Assembly (NCBI RefSeq): GCF_037975245.1
Contig: NC_092565.1
Coordinates: forward strand, 15,095,499 to 15,159,498
Direction of reading: 5' to 3'
Source: Apostichopus japonicus
Taxonomy: Eukaryota; Echinodermata; Holothuroidea; Aspidochirotida; Stichopodidae
DNA length: 64,000 bases
In this document: positions 9,755 through 22,200 of the stretch, piece after piece
Layout of the letters: each line of letters begins with the position of its first letter
Position numbering within the stretch: the first letter of the stretch is position 1
Position numbers and translations under genes: made by a program
The notes under the pieces: model-generated
Told to the model about the DNA's origin: nothing
Database searches by the model: none
What the model saw: only the letters and a program-made list of their open reading frames with translations

Positions 9755-12700
9755 GCTGAATCAACAGCTTCCACACCTTGTTCCGGTCAATTTGCATGGG
9801 AGACAATCATCCTTTTAGCCTGTGTCAAAGACTGCTATTTCTTAAAAGCATAATCCATTGTTTGCGTAGAGGCAGACGTGTCAAAATGGCCTAAACTGCT
9901 ATTGTTTTTAGAGCCTTGTCATTTAATATTTCTCTGTCGGGAGACAACAAAATGTGTCATTCTGAACATTGGCAGCACGGGCAGAGGAGTTTAAACTTAC
10001 AATGTTACTGGGTGAAATCCAAAAGCATTTAACCATACATTTCTTGAAGTAGTAGAAAGTGATGTTTCTGTTATGAACATTGGAAGAAAGAAGAGAAATC
10101 ACTGAACATCCCAGAAATATGTAAAATGCAGCAAGTGAACAAACCAAGATGGACATCAAAACTAACTATTGCAAATATTATCAACAATGTTTCATCCTGT
10201 AATGTTCTCCTGCCTTCATTGTCATCTAACAAAGATATATGGACAAACAAACACCAGGTAAGGGAACCCAGTAGTGCTGACTAAACACCAGAGCAGCTTT
10301 TGCCAGCAAAAACAAGTTTCCAAAGTGACAAGGCCTCATAATTCTGGCTATGTAGTGGCTAAATGTCAGTGGATTTGCCATTGGTTCATAGAAAAAAGAC
10401 ACTTGGACAGGCACAAACAATTTTCAGCATATTTGCCAGACATCTTTCTTTGAAATGTTGCAACTTTAGCAGCTGGTTGAGTTTTACACCTACAATTACA
10501 TTTGAATATTCCATAATTTCTGCATTTCTTGTATTATTATTGTTTTTCCTTTATTAGTTTCTTTGGTAGAAATGGAGCTACAATTGTGGTTGCTAATTAA
10601 TATGAAGTTTTATATATAATATTAGCTTTGCAGTCAGCAACAATTAAAACTGTCATCTTGAAAATATACAGAGACTTTGACACATCACCTTCTACTTGTT
10701 TATGATATCACATAGACAAACATACCCCCCCCCCCACCCCACCATTGTCTTCTGCCCAAGTATTTGCCTGCTACTTGTTGTGTACGACAAAGATCATGGT
10801 TGGGGATGCTTATCCTTTTAATACATGATAGTCATAACATAAGATAAGGGTCTTGTATTCATCATTTCTTCTGCTGACAGCCTCATAAAACAAAGTATGA
10901 CAAAGAAAGATGATTGATATGAAATTGTTTGTATTTGTTTTGTCTTTTTCATTTCTGTGAAGATGTAACAAATTTTTTTGATGAGATACATTTTATTTCT
11001 TCTTTTTTTAATTTTTGTACACAGTCGTGTGTATATAAAACTCTTTGGTCATAAATGTTTCAACTTAATATTTTTGTAATAATTTTGTTTTTTACTGATA
11101 CATAAATGATGCAATACAATACTGTTTACCTAAGCTATTCACAAAACATAAGTGTACCAATCCTATCTAAATTCTACAAAAAAAGTGAGAGTTTGAAAAA
11201 TTTGAAGAAAAAAAAATGATATTAATACTGAATCAAAAATAACAATACATCTGATCTGTTAAGGCACATGGTGGGGTACAGAAGGAGTTATGATCCTTGA
11301 GTCACATTTTCAAGGGCACTTATCTTTCTACATCCAATGGTGGACATGCTACTGTCAAAGTATTTGTAATATTATTAAGGCAAATGAAAATATATCATTA
11401 AATATCTTAAATCGTCAATTTCTCCATAAACACAAATAACAGAACTTGACGTAATTGTCTGCTTCATTGAAATTTGCTCAACATTAAAAATCTGGCAGCT
11501 GTACTATTTCATAAAGCAATTCTCAATATATCTGATCTTCTGATACATCCTCTTCCTGTCATTATAATTCTTGCCATGATTTTAACAAAACCACATATAC
11601 AAGAACTAAAACTTGTAAATGGTATAAAAAAAAGTAAGTTTCTTAAATGAAAGAAAACTGAAAGAAATTATTGGCTAGAACTGGATTCAAGCCACTGACC
11701 TCTAAAAATACAGGTCCTGTCTTATATTAATATACAGTGATATCCAGGACGATGCTGGTTGTAGTCCTTGCTAAACCGTTTCTAATATGCTTATACATAT
11801 ATTCCAACAAATGACACACTGGTTTACCATTAGACCATGGCTATTCTCATTCTTTCCCTTTCTCCCAAAAAATATCAGACTACGAGGGAGGAATGTACTT
11901 CAGTCTTTCATAAACACAAAGCTGTAAAAGTACACCGTCCCACTTTGCATCTTTATTAACAATGAAAAAAATTAATGAAACCCAACGATAATACAGCATT
12001 TTTGCATATAATGCCCATTGCAACTTGCATAACCTTATTTTTCAAATTCCCTTTTAGTGTCAACAATTTTTGAGATTTTTCTTTACATCAACAATTGCAG
12101 CAAATCTAACATAACAAAACCAAAAGTAGCAATAAAGGGGCAAGATTTCCATATTTCAAGTCAGCTTGAGTAAGGCCACCAATAAAGGACTTGTTTACCT
12201 ACAAATGATGTCATAATAGAGAATAACATGATAGCACAACCTTTTGTGATTTGGATCTTGAATTAAAGATTTGTAGTAGATTTCCAGAGGATCTTTTCTA
12301 ATAGTGGCAATACATAAATGGTATGAACATAGTATTAACAGCATAGAACCACTCCACTGCTTTCAGATTGATTGGTCACCATGGTGATATGTCAATTCCA
12401 TAATGGAATATAGCTCTCAAATGATTCCAGACTGGAAATTTGATTATGCATAATATGACTTGGAAGATGATATATCAAAAGAACAAAGTAAAAAAAACCT
12501 TATCCTCTGTCAACCAAAGCATTAATTTTTTTTTTGGTTTTTTTTAGGGGTGGGGGTAGCAGAGGCCATCTGGCATCTCCTTGCTGATGTTTTAGAAAAT
12601 AAGATGCAATTTTAAGTAACTTCCATTGAAATGAAACAAATGGCACCACAACCTTTTGCATTTAGCTCTTACAACACATTAAAATTGCACCATCAGATTT

Positions 12701-15700
12701 AGTTTAACTTATTACAAAATTTGTTGTCAGAATATTACTAAATATATATATATAAATATATATTACTAGTATAAGCATGTTGTGTATTCATCTGTATCAG
12801 AAATGGTACTGAAGGTAACTTCTAAATTTTGTCAGTCAAGTGTCCTCCAAAGTTAACTATTAATGGGAACAAACTTATCTAAATGCTTCAATGCTGTTCT
12901 AGCCTAGAAGTATACAGATTTTTACAAAGCTTGTGCCATTGAAGATAACAGGCAGGCAATGATAAAGGCTCAATTGAAATAAGTCTCACTGCAGCTGATC
13001 AATAAGGATGGAATATAACCATAATTTACAAAAATGAATTGAGGTTTTGATGATGTAAGTTTCTTCATATTTCTTGGGATTCTAATATCTGAAAGTTCCC
13101 TTCTCGGAAAGATCATCCTCTCCTCAACGGTTTCTTCAAATCGGTCTAACTGGCATGAAATGACCTTTTGAACTCTGAAATTAATAAGGCTCTGGCACAA
13201 ATGTGAAGTTCTCATACAGTATTATCTGATACATCAAAGTTTGATATTGTTTACAAAGTTTGAAAGTCTTGTCAATGACTTCTGATGACATTGAATCACC
13301 TCCATTAAAAGCAATACCGTTCATCTTTTCACTATGGAGCATCTACATATGACCCATAAGTTATCGATAACACCAAGATATCCTTGTTAAGATTTGCTTT
13401 TGCAAAGTTTTCAGACTTTGACCTCAAGTGACCTTTGACCACTATTAAAAGAGATTAGTTTCATCTACACTATTAATGAAAAAGTTGGATAATTAGAAGG
13501 CTATCTCCTTTTAAGATCTATCACTGAAGTATTCATTTCACAACATGTCACCTACAATTCAACTCCACAATATTGAAATATAGATACATGCAAGTCCAAT
13601 ACAAGCTTTTGACCATTAGCTGAGGCTTGCAATGTTAATAGGCCACAAAACATATAATGCAATAAATCTATCTTCTTGTAAGCACAGCTTATTTGGTACT
13701 AATTAGTGAAGAGACTGGAATAATTTATATGGAATGTAGGCATGGAAGCCACAAGATCACAGTTTAGAAGTTCAGACATGTACTGGAATGCTACTGGTGA
13801 TCAAAGAATGAAATATAACATCTCACAATCCACTTGTGGGAGAGAGTAAGAATTTCTATCAATTTCCAATCAAATATTATTTTCAGGCATTAATTTCTCA
13901 TGCATCATCCAACAGCTTGTATTAAACTGGTACAGTACCTTTACACAAAAATGTTGGAAATAAAGTCGAAAAAAAGAAGAAAAACAAAATAATGTAACTA
14001 AGTACAATTTCATTAATAAACAAGAATCTCTTAAAGTGATACACAAAATTCAAGCACAAAGAGGAAAGTAAACGTAACATGCTCCTGGAGTTGTCACTAT
14101 ATCTGTGGAAGCTCTATACGAACGTATTACAACAATAAAGTCTGCAGCAGTAAACAAACGACAATATTAACGAGCCAATTGTGACTGATATCAAACAAGT
14201 GAAGTCTTCACTGTGATTAATTCAAATAAAGTGTTTGCTTGGCAGACATCAATGACAAATCTAGAAAAAAGGCATTAGGGAAAGGCCAAAAGACATTCTC
14301 TTCCAAATCTCAATTCTCATTTTAGCCCTGAAAAGGCTGAAATATCACATTGTAAGGCTGTTATAAAGTATTGCCATCTACATTAAAAAGAGATGAAACA
14401 TGATAACTATGTACTAAGATCAATACAATGTGAACAATGTTATCTCTGTATGAGTATAATTGATTCAGAACGGCCACTTCACAGCATTGGTGTTCTGTTT
14501 GATCTCTTTCGCTGAAGACACCACTGGTCAGAAAATACCAATCAAATGATGTTACCAATCCCACTGTTGCCAGAGTAATGTTACTTTTGAGGCAGAAGAA
14601 TTGAACATATCAACCATGCCAATGACAAATATACAGTGCCAAGATTTAGCCGTTAACAACAGTAGTTTCAATACAGAACTGGTAACTGCAGTTGACAAGT
14701 ATGGCTGAGAGAGAGTCTTGTCAAAGACGGACATACACTAAAGCATTAAAGCATACACTACACTGTTCAGGTGATGCTGCAGTACTGTTTCAGGTGATGC
14801 ACAGCAACAAATTCAAAATGAAATATATGCTAGATACTACTCACTGCCATATGGTCATCTTTCTTAGCATTTACTTACATATTTCATTCTGTCAACGACT
14901 CTATTTCCACATTTCATAACATGCTTCAATCTTAATGCTAAATTTATTGCACTTTCCCTGACAAATATGGCTCAGCTCAATGTCAGACTACAAATCTTTC
15001 GGTCCTTCCTTTAACCACTTGCTTGGAAATATTTGAAACCATTGAAACACTCTTTAAGAAGATCTAAAGCAATGGCATTGGTAGCCAGGCTACCCCAACT
15101 CTTCCCTCGATTGAAAAGGAGGAATGTAAGCCTTAAACTTTCTAAAAGGCATACAAACAAGCACTGCAGGTTAGTTTAGAAATAACACTAGAGCTACAGT
15201 CGATGTACTATCTATCTGACAGATGGGATGACCTCGACTGATTCTTAAGGTGATTTTAAAGTGCCCATAAATAATATGTAGTAATTGGAAAATTGTCGGA
15301 TACAATTCATGGCTACTTACTGATCGAACACAGCATATGTATAAAAGCAGTTCATGAAATAATTCACTGGCTATCAAATATAGTAACCGTACCTTGTTGA
15401 CAAACATCTCAGGACTGAGCAACTGTCTATCGGCAGGATTTTATTCAAGGAACTGACCAGACGACCCTTCTTAACTTATTCATTACAAAGCAAACAATTC
15501 TACCAAGTGAACAATGTGAAAATCACTGAACTGCAATGAACACAGCTTCTTTATGGGCAATAAATAATGCAACCACCAAACAGTTTGTTAACCAGAGTGA
15601 AGACCCCTCCCCCAGTGGTTACTTGCCGTGACAGTATATATGCAGAACAAGCTTTCAAATAGTTTACTGATTCTGGTATATTCTATATATATTTATATAT

Positions 15701-16275
15701 GTCTGGCAGAATGTTATATCAGGGAACTGCTACTTGCTATTAACTAAGTCTTCATAAATTCTTCTAAATCATCTTTAAGTGAAGGATTATAAGCACAAAA
15801 CTGTCAACAAGATCATTATCAGTGACCCAATGGCTCTAAATGACCCAGTTGGCTCCCTAGAGATCATAGCAGTTTTGTAGCTGCTAAACATGAGTGGATA
15901 GAATTCTGTTTGACTCTTGCTGGAACTTTGTGATTTTATTTCAACTTGAGAATGATAAAGCAGTTTTACTGTATCATCGTTTTACTGTATCTTTTTATAC
16001 GCAAAGCGCAAATAACACCAATTAAATGTAGGAAATACACTCGACTAGTAGAAGAGGCTTACTGCTCTCATGGTTTAGATGGTGTGCAGGAGCTGGTAAA
16101 TGTTAGAACTTGGTTGTGTCATGTATCAACCCAACACTGCTAACTTACGTGATTTCATATCAATGCTTAAAAACATGTTTATCTGATAGAATTATGTCAT
16201 CTCTTCATCAATGTGATCGAATCCACACAGCACATTCTACAAATCTAGTCACAGGTCAGGTGTACCTGCAACATT
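9755..16275. other. Convergent 3' region of ccdc172 and arid5b-like; no coding exons seen
   Basis: The stop codons of two converging genes bound this 6.5-kb stretch, so both 3' UTRs should lie here. A minus-strand AATAAA (TTTATT at 15935-15940) would give arid5b-like a 3' UTR of about 340 nt; several further AT-rich candidates exist downstream, so the UTR may be longer. The open frames present are short, lack family resemblance and show no splice logic. A C-run lies at 10725-10735 and an AT microsatellite at about 12740-12765. Confidence 0.6.
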
Positions 16276-19200
16276 TCAACTTGCGGGTTGTTTGTCTGGA
16301 ACCACAGGTGGCACGGGAGTTCTGTATATTGGTGAAGCGAAGGCTAACGGGCTAGGCATAATGACACCTCTAGGAAGCATGGTTTCGTGGCCCATTGCTA
16401 AACTTGTGGGAACTGTGGACCCAAGAAGTGGCGAGTGAGGTGGTAACAGTGGTGTCTGTGGAAAAAATCCTGTAGGTGTCTGGACCATAGCTGGAAAGCC
16501 AGGACGAAAGAGTCCTGGCATGAATGGGAATGGAGTAATGCCTCTCGTGGTCGCCATAAATCCTGGGTACATAAAAGGATACATCCCCTTCATGTCTGGC
16601 GAGCCACTAGTATCGGGAGTACTGGATCTTTCTCGTTTAACTTTGGGTTCCCTCGAACTGGATGGTCTCTCTGAATTGATCACCCCTTGGGTGATGGACC
16701 CTCGGGGCTGTGGGGTCATTTTCACTCGTTTCGCCGGGCTGTGCACCTCTCTCGTCCGAAGATGTTCTTCACCTGGCCTCGTACTGGGAATACGCACTGA
16801 ACTCTTAACTCTTCTTATTGCTGCTTGGCTGGGTTGCATATTTATGTTATGTTGTTCTACCATGTGACTGGGCAGAGGCCTAGGTTTATTGAAGCCATTT
16901 AATTGTGCATCCATACTAGCCATTGCAGAGATTTCATGTTTGTTGAAGTGTTGGAATTCTTTCTTGATTTCCGGCTTTCTCTTCTTTGGCAGACTGAGAT
17001 CGCACGGCTCGTCCTGTTCGGCCGCCCCGGACGCAATGAGGCTGGAAGGCTGTATCACTGGCACCTGATGGGCTTTCTTAGGCTTAGAATGAGTCACTTT
17101 ATCTGGTGAACTACCTGAGGGATAACGGACGCTTCCGCTGCCCTGTGCTGCTGGTAAGTCATGTTGGAAGGACATCAGAGGCATGTTAGCCCGCATCATC
17201 ATATGGTAAGGCACAAATGGGCGGATAAAAGGCACTCCTGATGGAAAGACAAATGGTCGGGGAAATTTATTCAGTTGTAAGTCCGAAGCTGTTTTAGCAG
17301 CCTTTATAGACTCAGAATTATTCTGCATCTCCTGGGCGAGCTTCCTTAGGATGAGATCGCTAGGCTGCACTGCCTGGTGATACGGAGATCTACGGTCACC
17401 TTTGCCTGGCAAATTTTCCTGAGACTGTTGTGTATGCTGAATAACTGAGGGTCTACTGGCCATGGATGGAGAAGAGGATTTTTCGGGTGTCCTCTCCGAG
17501 GGGGATTCCCTATTATGCAAGGTCAGATCGTTGCCGTTCTCGGGTTCCATCTCGACTTTGCGGATCAGACCTTTGGCACGGACTTGGTGCTTGCTATTGA
17601 GCTTGTGTCTCAGGTCGTTTGGATGTAGGAGTTGATTTTCATGTAACATGGATACTGCTAGGGAGTTGAGCATGCCTTTTGTTCTTTCAATGTTAAAGTT
17701 GGCATCGACAGTGTGCCCAGGTAAACTTGATGGCTGAACAGTGGATAAATCCTGCGTGGGAAGATGGAGACAAACATTCTGATGTTGAAAAATATTACAT
17801 TGTTTTTCAAAGGCAGAATCAAGTGAAAAAAAGAAATATAAATTCACATCCCATCAATGCATAGTACAAACCTCCAACCACATGTATTTCAAAAGCACCA
17901 AAGTTGCATGTATTCACATCCCGCTGGTACAACGTATATACCTCCAACCACATGTATTTCAAAAGCACCAAAGTTGCATGTATTCACATCCCGCTGGTAC
18001 AACGTATATACCTCCAACCACATGTGCCTATACAGCAGACACAATCAATATACTGGATTGAGGATTCACAGAATAATTACTGACAAGTAATTGACAATTC
18101 AACAATTGGAAATAGGAACCAGTTTGATGTTTCATTGATGTATAAAACTCACCACTTGAAAGTTACTCAACATGCAAAATAACCCAGGGACAAGAAAATC
18201 ACTTGCTAGCAGTTAAAAGCTTGGCAATACAAAATAAGAACCAATGTAATGAATCACGAATGCACAAAACCTCACCATACCGAGGTAACTCACATTATGT
18301 TATACCTCACTGACACAAATGACTCACTGACACAAAAGGAAAAACTCACAATAAAAAATAAAACTCATCAATACAAAATGAACTCATCAATACAAAATAA
18401 AACTCTTCAATAAAAAAAAATAAACAAAATAAGACCAACTACCGTGACTCTCCCATGCACAATATCTCACCATACACAACCTACTGACACAAAGCGATTC
18501 ACAAACAGAAAATAACACACCATAGGTAATAAAAAACTCACTACGAAGAAAATAGTTCACCGAAACAACACCAGTCACTGACAGAAAAAAACACTTCATC
18601 GACACAGAATACCTCTCCGATACAAATATGACCCAATACAACAATGACCCACCGATGCAAAACCAAGTCACCATAGTAACTCAGCGACACAAACTGAGGT
18701 ATCGCAGACATATAATAAGTATCACTAACAGTATAAGTAGACTGATGAACAAAGACAGTAGACTGTCAGTAGACTGACAGTAGACTGATGAACAAAGACA
18801 ACTCACCGTCACAAGATGAAGACCATTCTGTTGTTGTTCTTCTCTCAACTTCTTCAACTGCTTCAGTTCTTCTAAATGTTCTCTGACTTTCTTAACCTTC
18901 TTCCTAGGTCTGGGCATCTTCTCCTCTTGTTTGCTCTCATTTTGAATTTCTTTGCCCTTAGTTTTCTTTCTCTTTTTCAGTTTCGGTTTGCTGGTTTTAC
19001 CCGTTTCATTATTGTTGACATGGTTGGCATACGGTTGGATATACCTGTAAGTTAAAGAGAATTATAGTTTATATCTTATATATATATAGTATTATAGTTT
19101 GACATTTAGAACTGTTGTTGAATAACCAGACTGTTAGAGTATCAATTCTTTATTTGGCTGGCAAGAGTAATTAATTAAATTATAAACTGATAACTGAGAT

Positions 19201-22200
19201 ACAGCTCTTTCCCTATTGAGTATTTTGATGTCATTTAAAGTGGCAGATGCAACTAGTCCCCTGATGAAGACCTGATGATACAAGCAAAGCAAGGGACTCT
19301 CCTAAAAGAGACTGAAATTGTTTCTTTCATATTGATACTCCATGTGCACCCCATCGATACCCACATACTCCCCTATAGACACATTTTTCATATCTAAACT
19401 CCGTGTGCACTGCCTACTGTATACACCAATGTTTCATATCTTTACTCCCTTGGACACCCACTGTACACCCATGTTTCTTCTGTACTCCCCTGTACAACCC
19501 CTGTAGACCGATGTTTCATATCCTTACTCCCCTGGATACCCTCTCTACACCCATGTTTCATACCTATACTCCCCTGAACACCCATGTTTCTTCTATACTT
19601 CCCTGTACACCCCCTGTACACCAATGTTTCATATCTTTACTCCCCTGGATACCCTCTCTACACCCATGTTTCATATCTAGTCTCCCCTGTACACCAATGT
19701 CTCATATCTTTACTCCTCTGTACACCTCCTCTACACCCATGGTTCATATATAGCCTCCCCTGTACACCCCCTGTACACCCCTGTACGTCCCCTTGTACAC
19801 CAATGTCTCATATCTTTACTCCTCTGTACACCTCCTCTACACCAATGTTTTGTATAAAAGGCTTAGACTTATTTCCAGATGATTGTTTTGGCCCTCTCAA
19901 GATTTAACCACTTCTGTAATAGTGGTAAAACTAACCTAGCCATCTATTTTCTGATTTTGCATGTGTGATTGTGACCGAGGCTACAAAAGCTGCTGTCAGC
20001 TGTGACATCAACTGACACAGGCCCTCTGCTCTCAGTTGAGGAACGAGATATTTACAGAACAAGTTGTTGCACAGATGAATTATTAAATACTGAAATTTAG
20101 TCATTTGTTTTCAAACAGTGATGCATTACAAAATAATCCCTGATGTAACAAACACTTTTGAAAAGGAAAATGATTACATAAACTTGCAAATTACGACACA
20201 ACTATTAGTAAGGCTTCTTTCTGTGTGTGTGTGTTTTATCTGGGCAGCAGAAAGACACAGAGCCAGATGACAGGAGGTGCAAGCGCTCTAAGATATTGAA
20301 TGTTAAGTCATTTTAGCTTTCATAAATCCCATCAACAAGCTTTAAAACTGTCAAGATTGTGGAGTTGAACTAACAACTTCCACTTATATTGACTGTATTT
20401 TAAAGAAAATATGAGTATTTATTACAAGTTTGACATTTTCCTGTAACAACAATTCTTCTTCCTGCTACAAAAGTTTAAAGCTTCAAAACTTTAATTTTCT
20501 GTGCATTCGTTGCAAGGCCATGTTCAGCTATATTTGCCCAGCAATAAATCACTGCTTTAGGTCAATGTAACCCAAGGAAAGAAATCAGAATACTTGACTA
20601 ATGAGCAAACTTGAGATATTAAAACAACACCCTTCACCCCCCCCCCCCCCCCACCTCCTCATTGTAGTTTATCTTCCTATACTGAATCTAAAATGGTAAA
20701 CCTCTCTAGCCCATTCTACTTAGCTGAATAAAAGTTACCTTTCATAATGCCTTCTGGTGCAGGTTGCTGCACTAGTGCAGCCAGGGTTCCCACCCAGCTC
20801 AATGTAGACTTTCTTCCAGAGTCGCTGTGAGGTGATATTATCATAACCACCATAATCCTCAGTTGTTTTGAAGAAATGGAACAGGTTGACTAAAACAAGA
20901 AAAAGATGGTTTATTGATAAACAATAACTGAGCAAAGATGCCTCCCTTTCATTTAGTTAGGTAGATTGCATCCAAATGTTGAGAGGAGGCAAGTAAAAGA
21001 AGGTGAAGTCAATATTCAGGCAGTGTGCATATCTGTAATGTTATATAGTAAACACTGTATGCATGTGGTAGCTAAATGAAATAAGGAACCGCAACACAGT
21101 ATGCATGTGGTAGCTACATGGAATTAGGAACCTCAACACAGAATGCATGGTGGTAGCTACATGGAATTAGGAACCCAAAACACGGTATGCATGTGGTAGC
21201 TAAATGAAATTAGGAACCGCAACACAGTATGTATGTGGTTGCTAAATGAAATTAGGAACCGCAACAAAGTATGCATGTGGTAGCTAAATGAAATTAGGAA
21301 CCTCAACATGGTATACATGTGGTAGCTACGTGTAAACCCTGTAAATACTAACAATAGGTACAGAATCCTCCTTATTTCACCAATGTTTATGCTGACCTAG
21401 CTCCAACTTTTCACACAGGAACACTGTAAGTATACATGCCAACACACATTCCTCAACAATCTAATCAATTCCTGATGTAACTTACTTTGTTTGAATCCTA
21501 GACAGGGAAGCCTTTCGATGGGAGTACTCCTGTCTTGCATAAACTTGTAAAGTTTCTCCAGAAACTCTGCTTCTTCTTTACTTTCAGCTTTCTTTCTCTG
21601 AAGTCCCAGCTTGGTCCGTTTTCTCCTGGTCCTTCTCAGTGGCTGTAACTCTTTTTCTTTCTTCACAGTTGCCTTCGATGAAAGACAATAAACACAGAGT
21701 TTAGTTTGAGATTATCAATTGGAGCTTATTGCAGATATTCAGCTAACTAAACAACTCTTGCTTGTACTGTAAGTACCTGGCCACACACTGCTAAATGTTG
21801 CTCAATATTGAATAGTACTAGCTTTGCATACATAAGACATAAGCAAGAGCCCAATGGGCACTATGGTTCCTTGCTTAGTGGAATATAAAAGTGTTGCATG
21901 TCATCACCTAATATCATAGTTGATAAAATGAATGCATAGAATCAACTTCACACAAACGGGCAGGTTCCAAAGTGTCACGCCCATAAAAATATTCAGGCCC
22001 ACATGTACCAACAATTGTATTCCAAGTTTGGATCCAATCCGATTTAAGGTTGTGGAGGGTTATTGCAATTTTTATTTTCGGCCCCTCTCCCAAAAACTTG
22101 GGCTCGATAAAATTTTGCACCAAAAATAGTTGGCCCCAAAAAACTGGCTCATACATATATTTGTTCTCCAAAATATGAACCCAAAATATGTGGGCCCAAA

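Larger units (their letters stand above)
17752..18806 (-). other. arid5b-like intron 9 with two tandem-repeat arrays
   Basis: It holds an exact 70-bp tandem duplication (17871-17940 and 17941-18010, with a 15-bp start of a third copy at 18011-18025). It also holds a degenerate short-period array from about 18130 to 18700 based on ACTCACYGAYACAAAAT-like units. No exon is seen. Confidence 0.75.

Noticed and set aside
12970-13215. 81-residue minus-strand frame in the convergent region
   Set aside because: No family resemblance, and it lies where the arid5b-like 3' UTR or spacer is expected.
16520-17109. Plus-strand frames opposite the last arid5b-like exon
   Set aside because: They are antisense shadows of a long coding exon.
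19403-19907. Plus-strand frames of about 110 residues rich in TPL and HIF words
   Set aside because: They follow from the intron 8 minisatellite.
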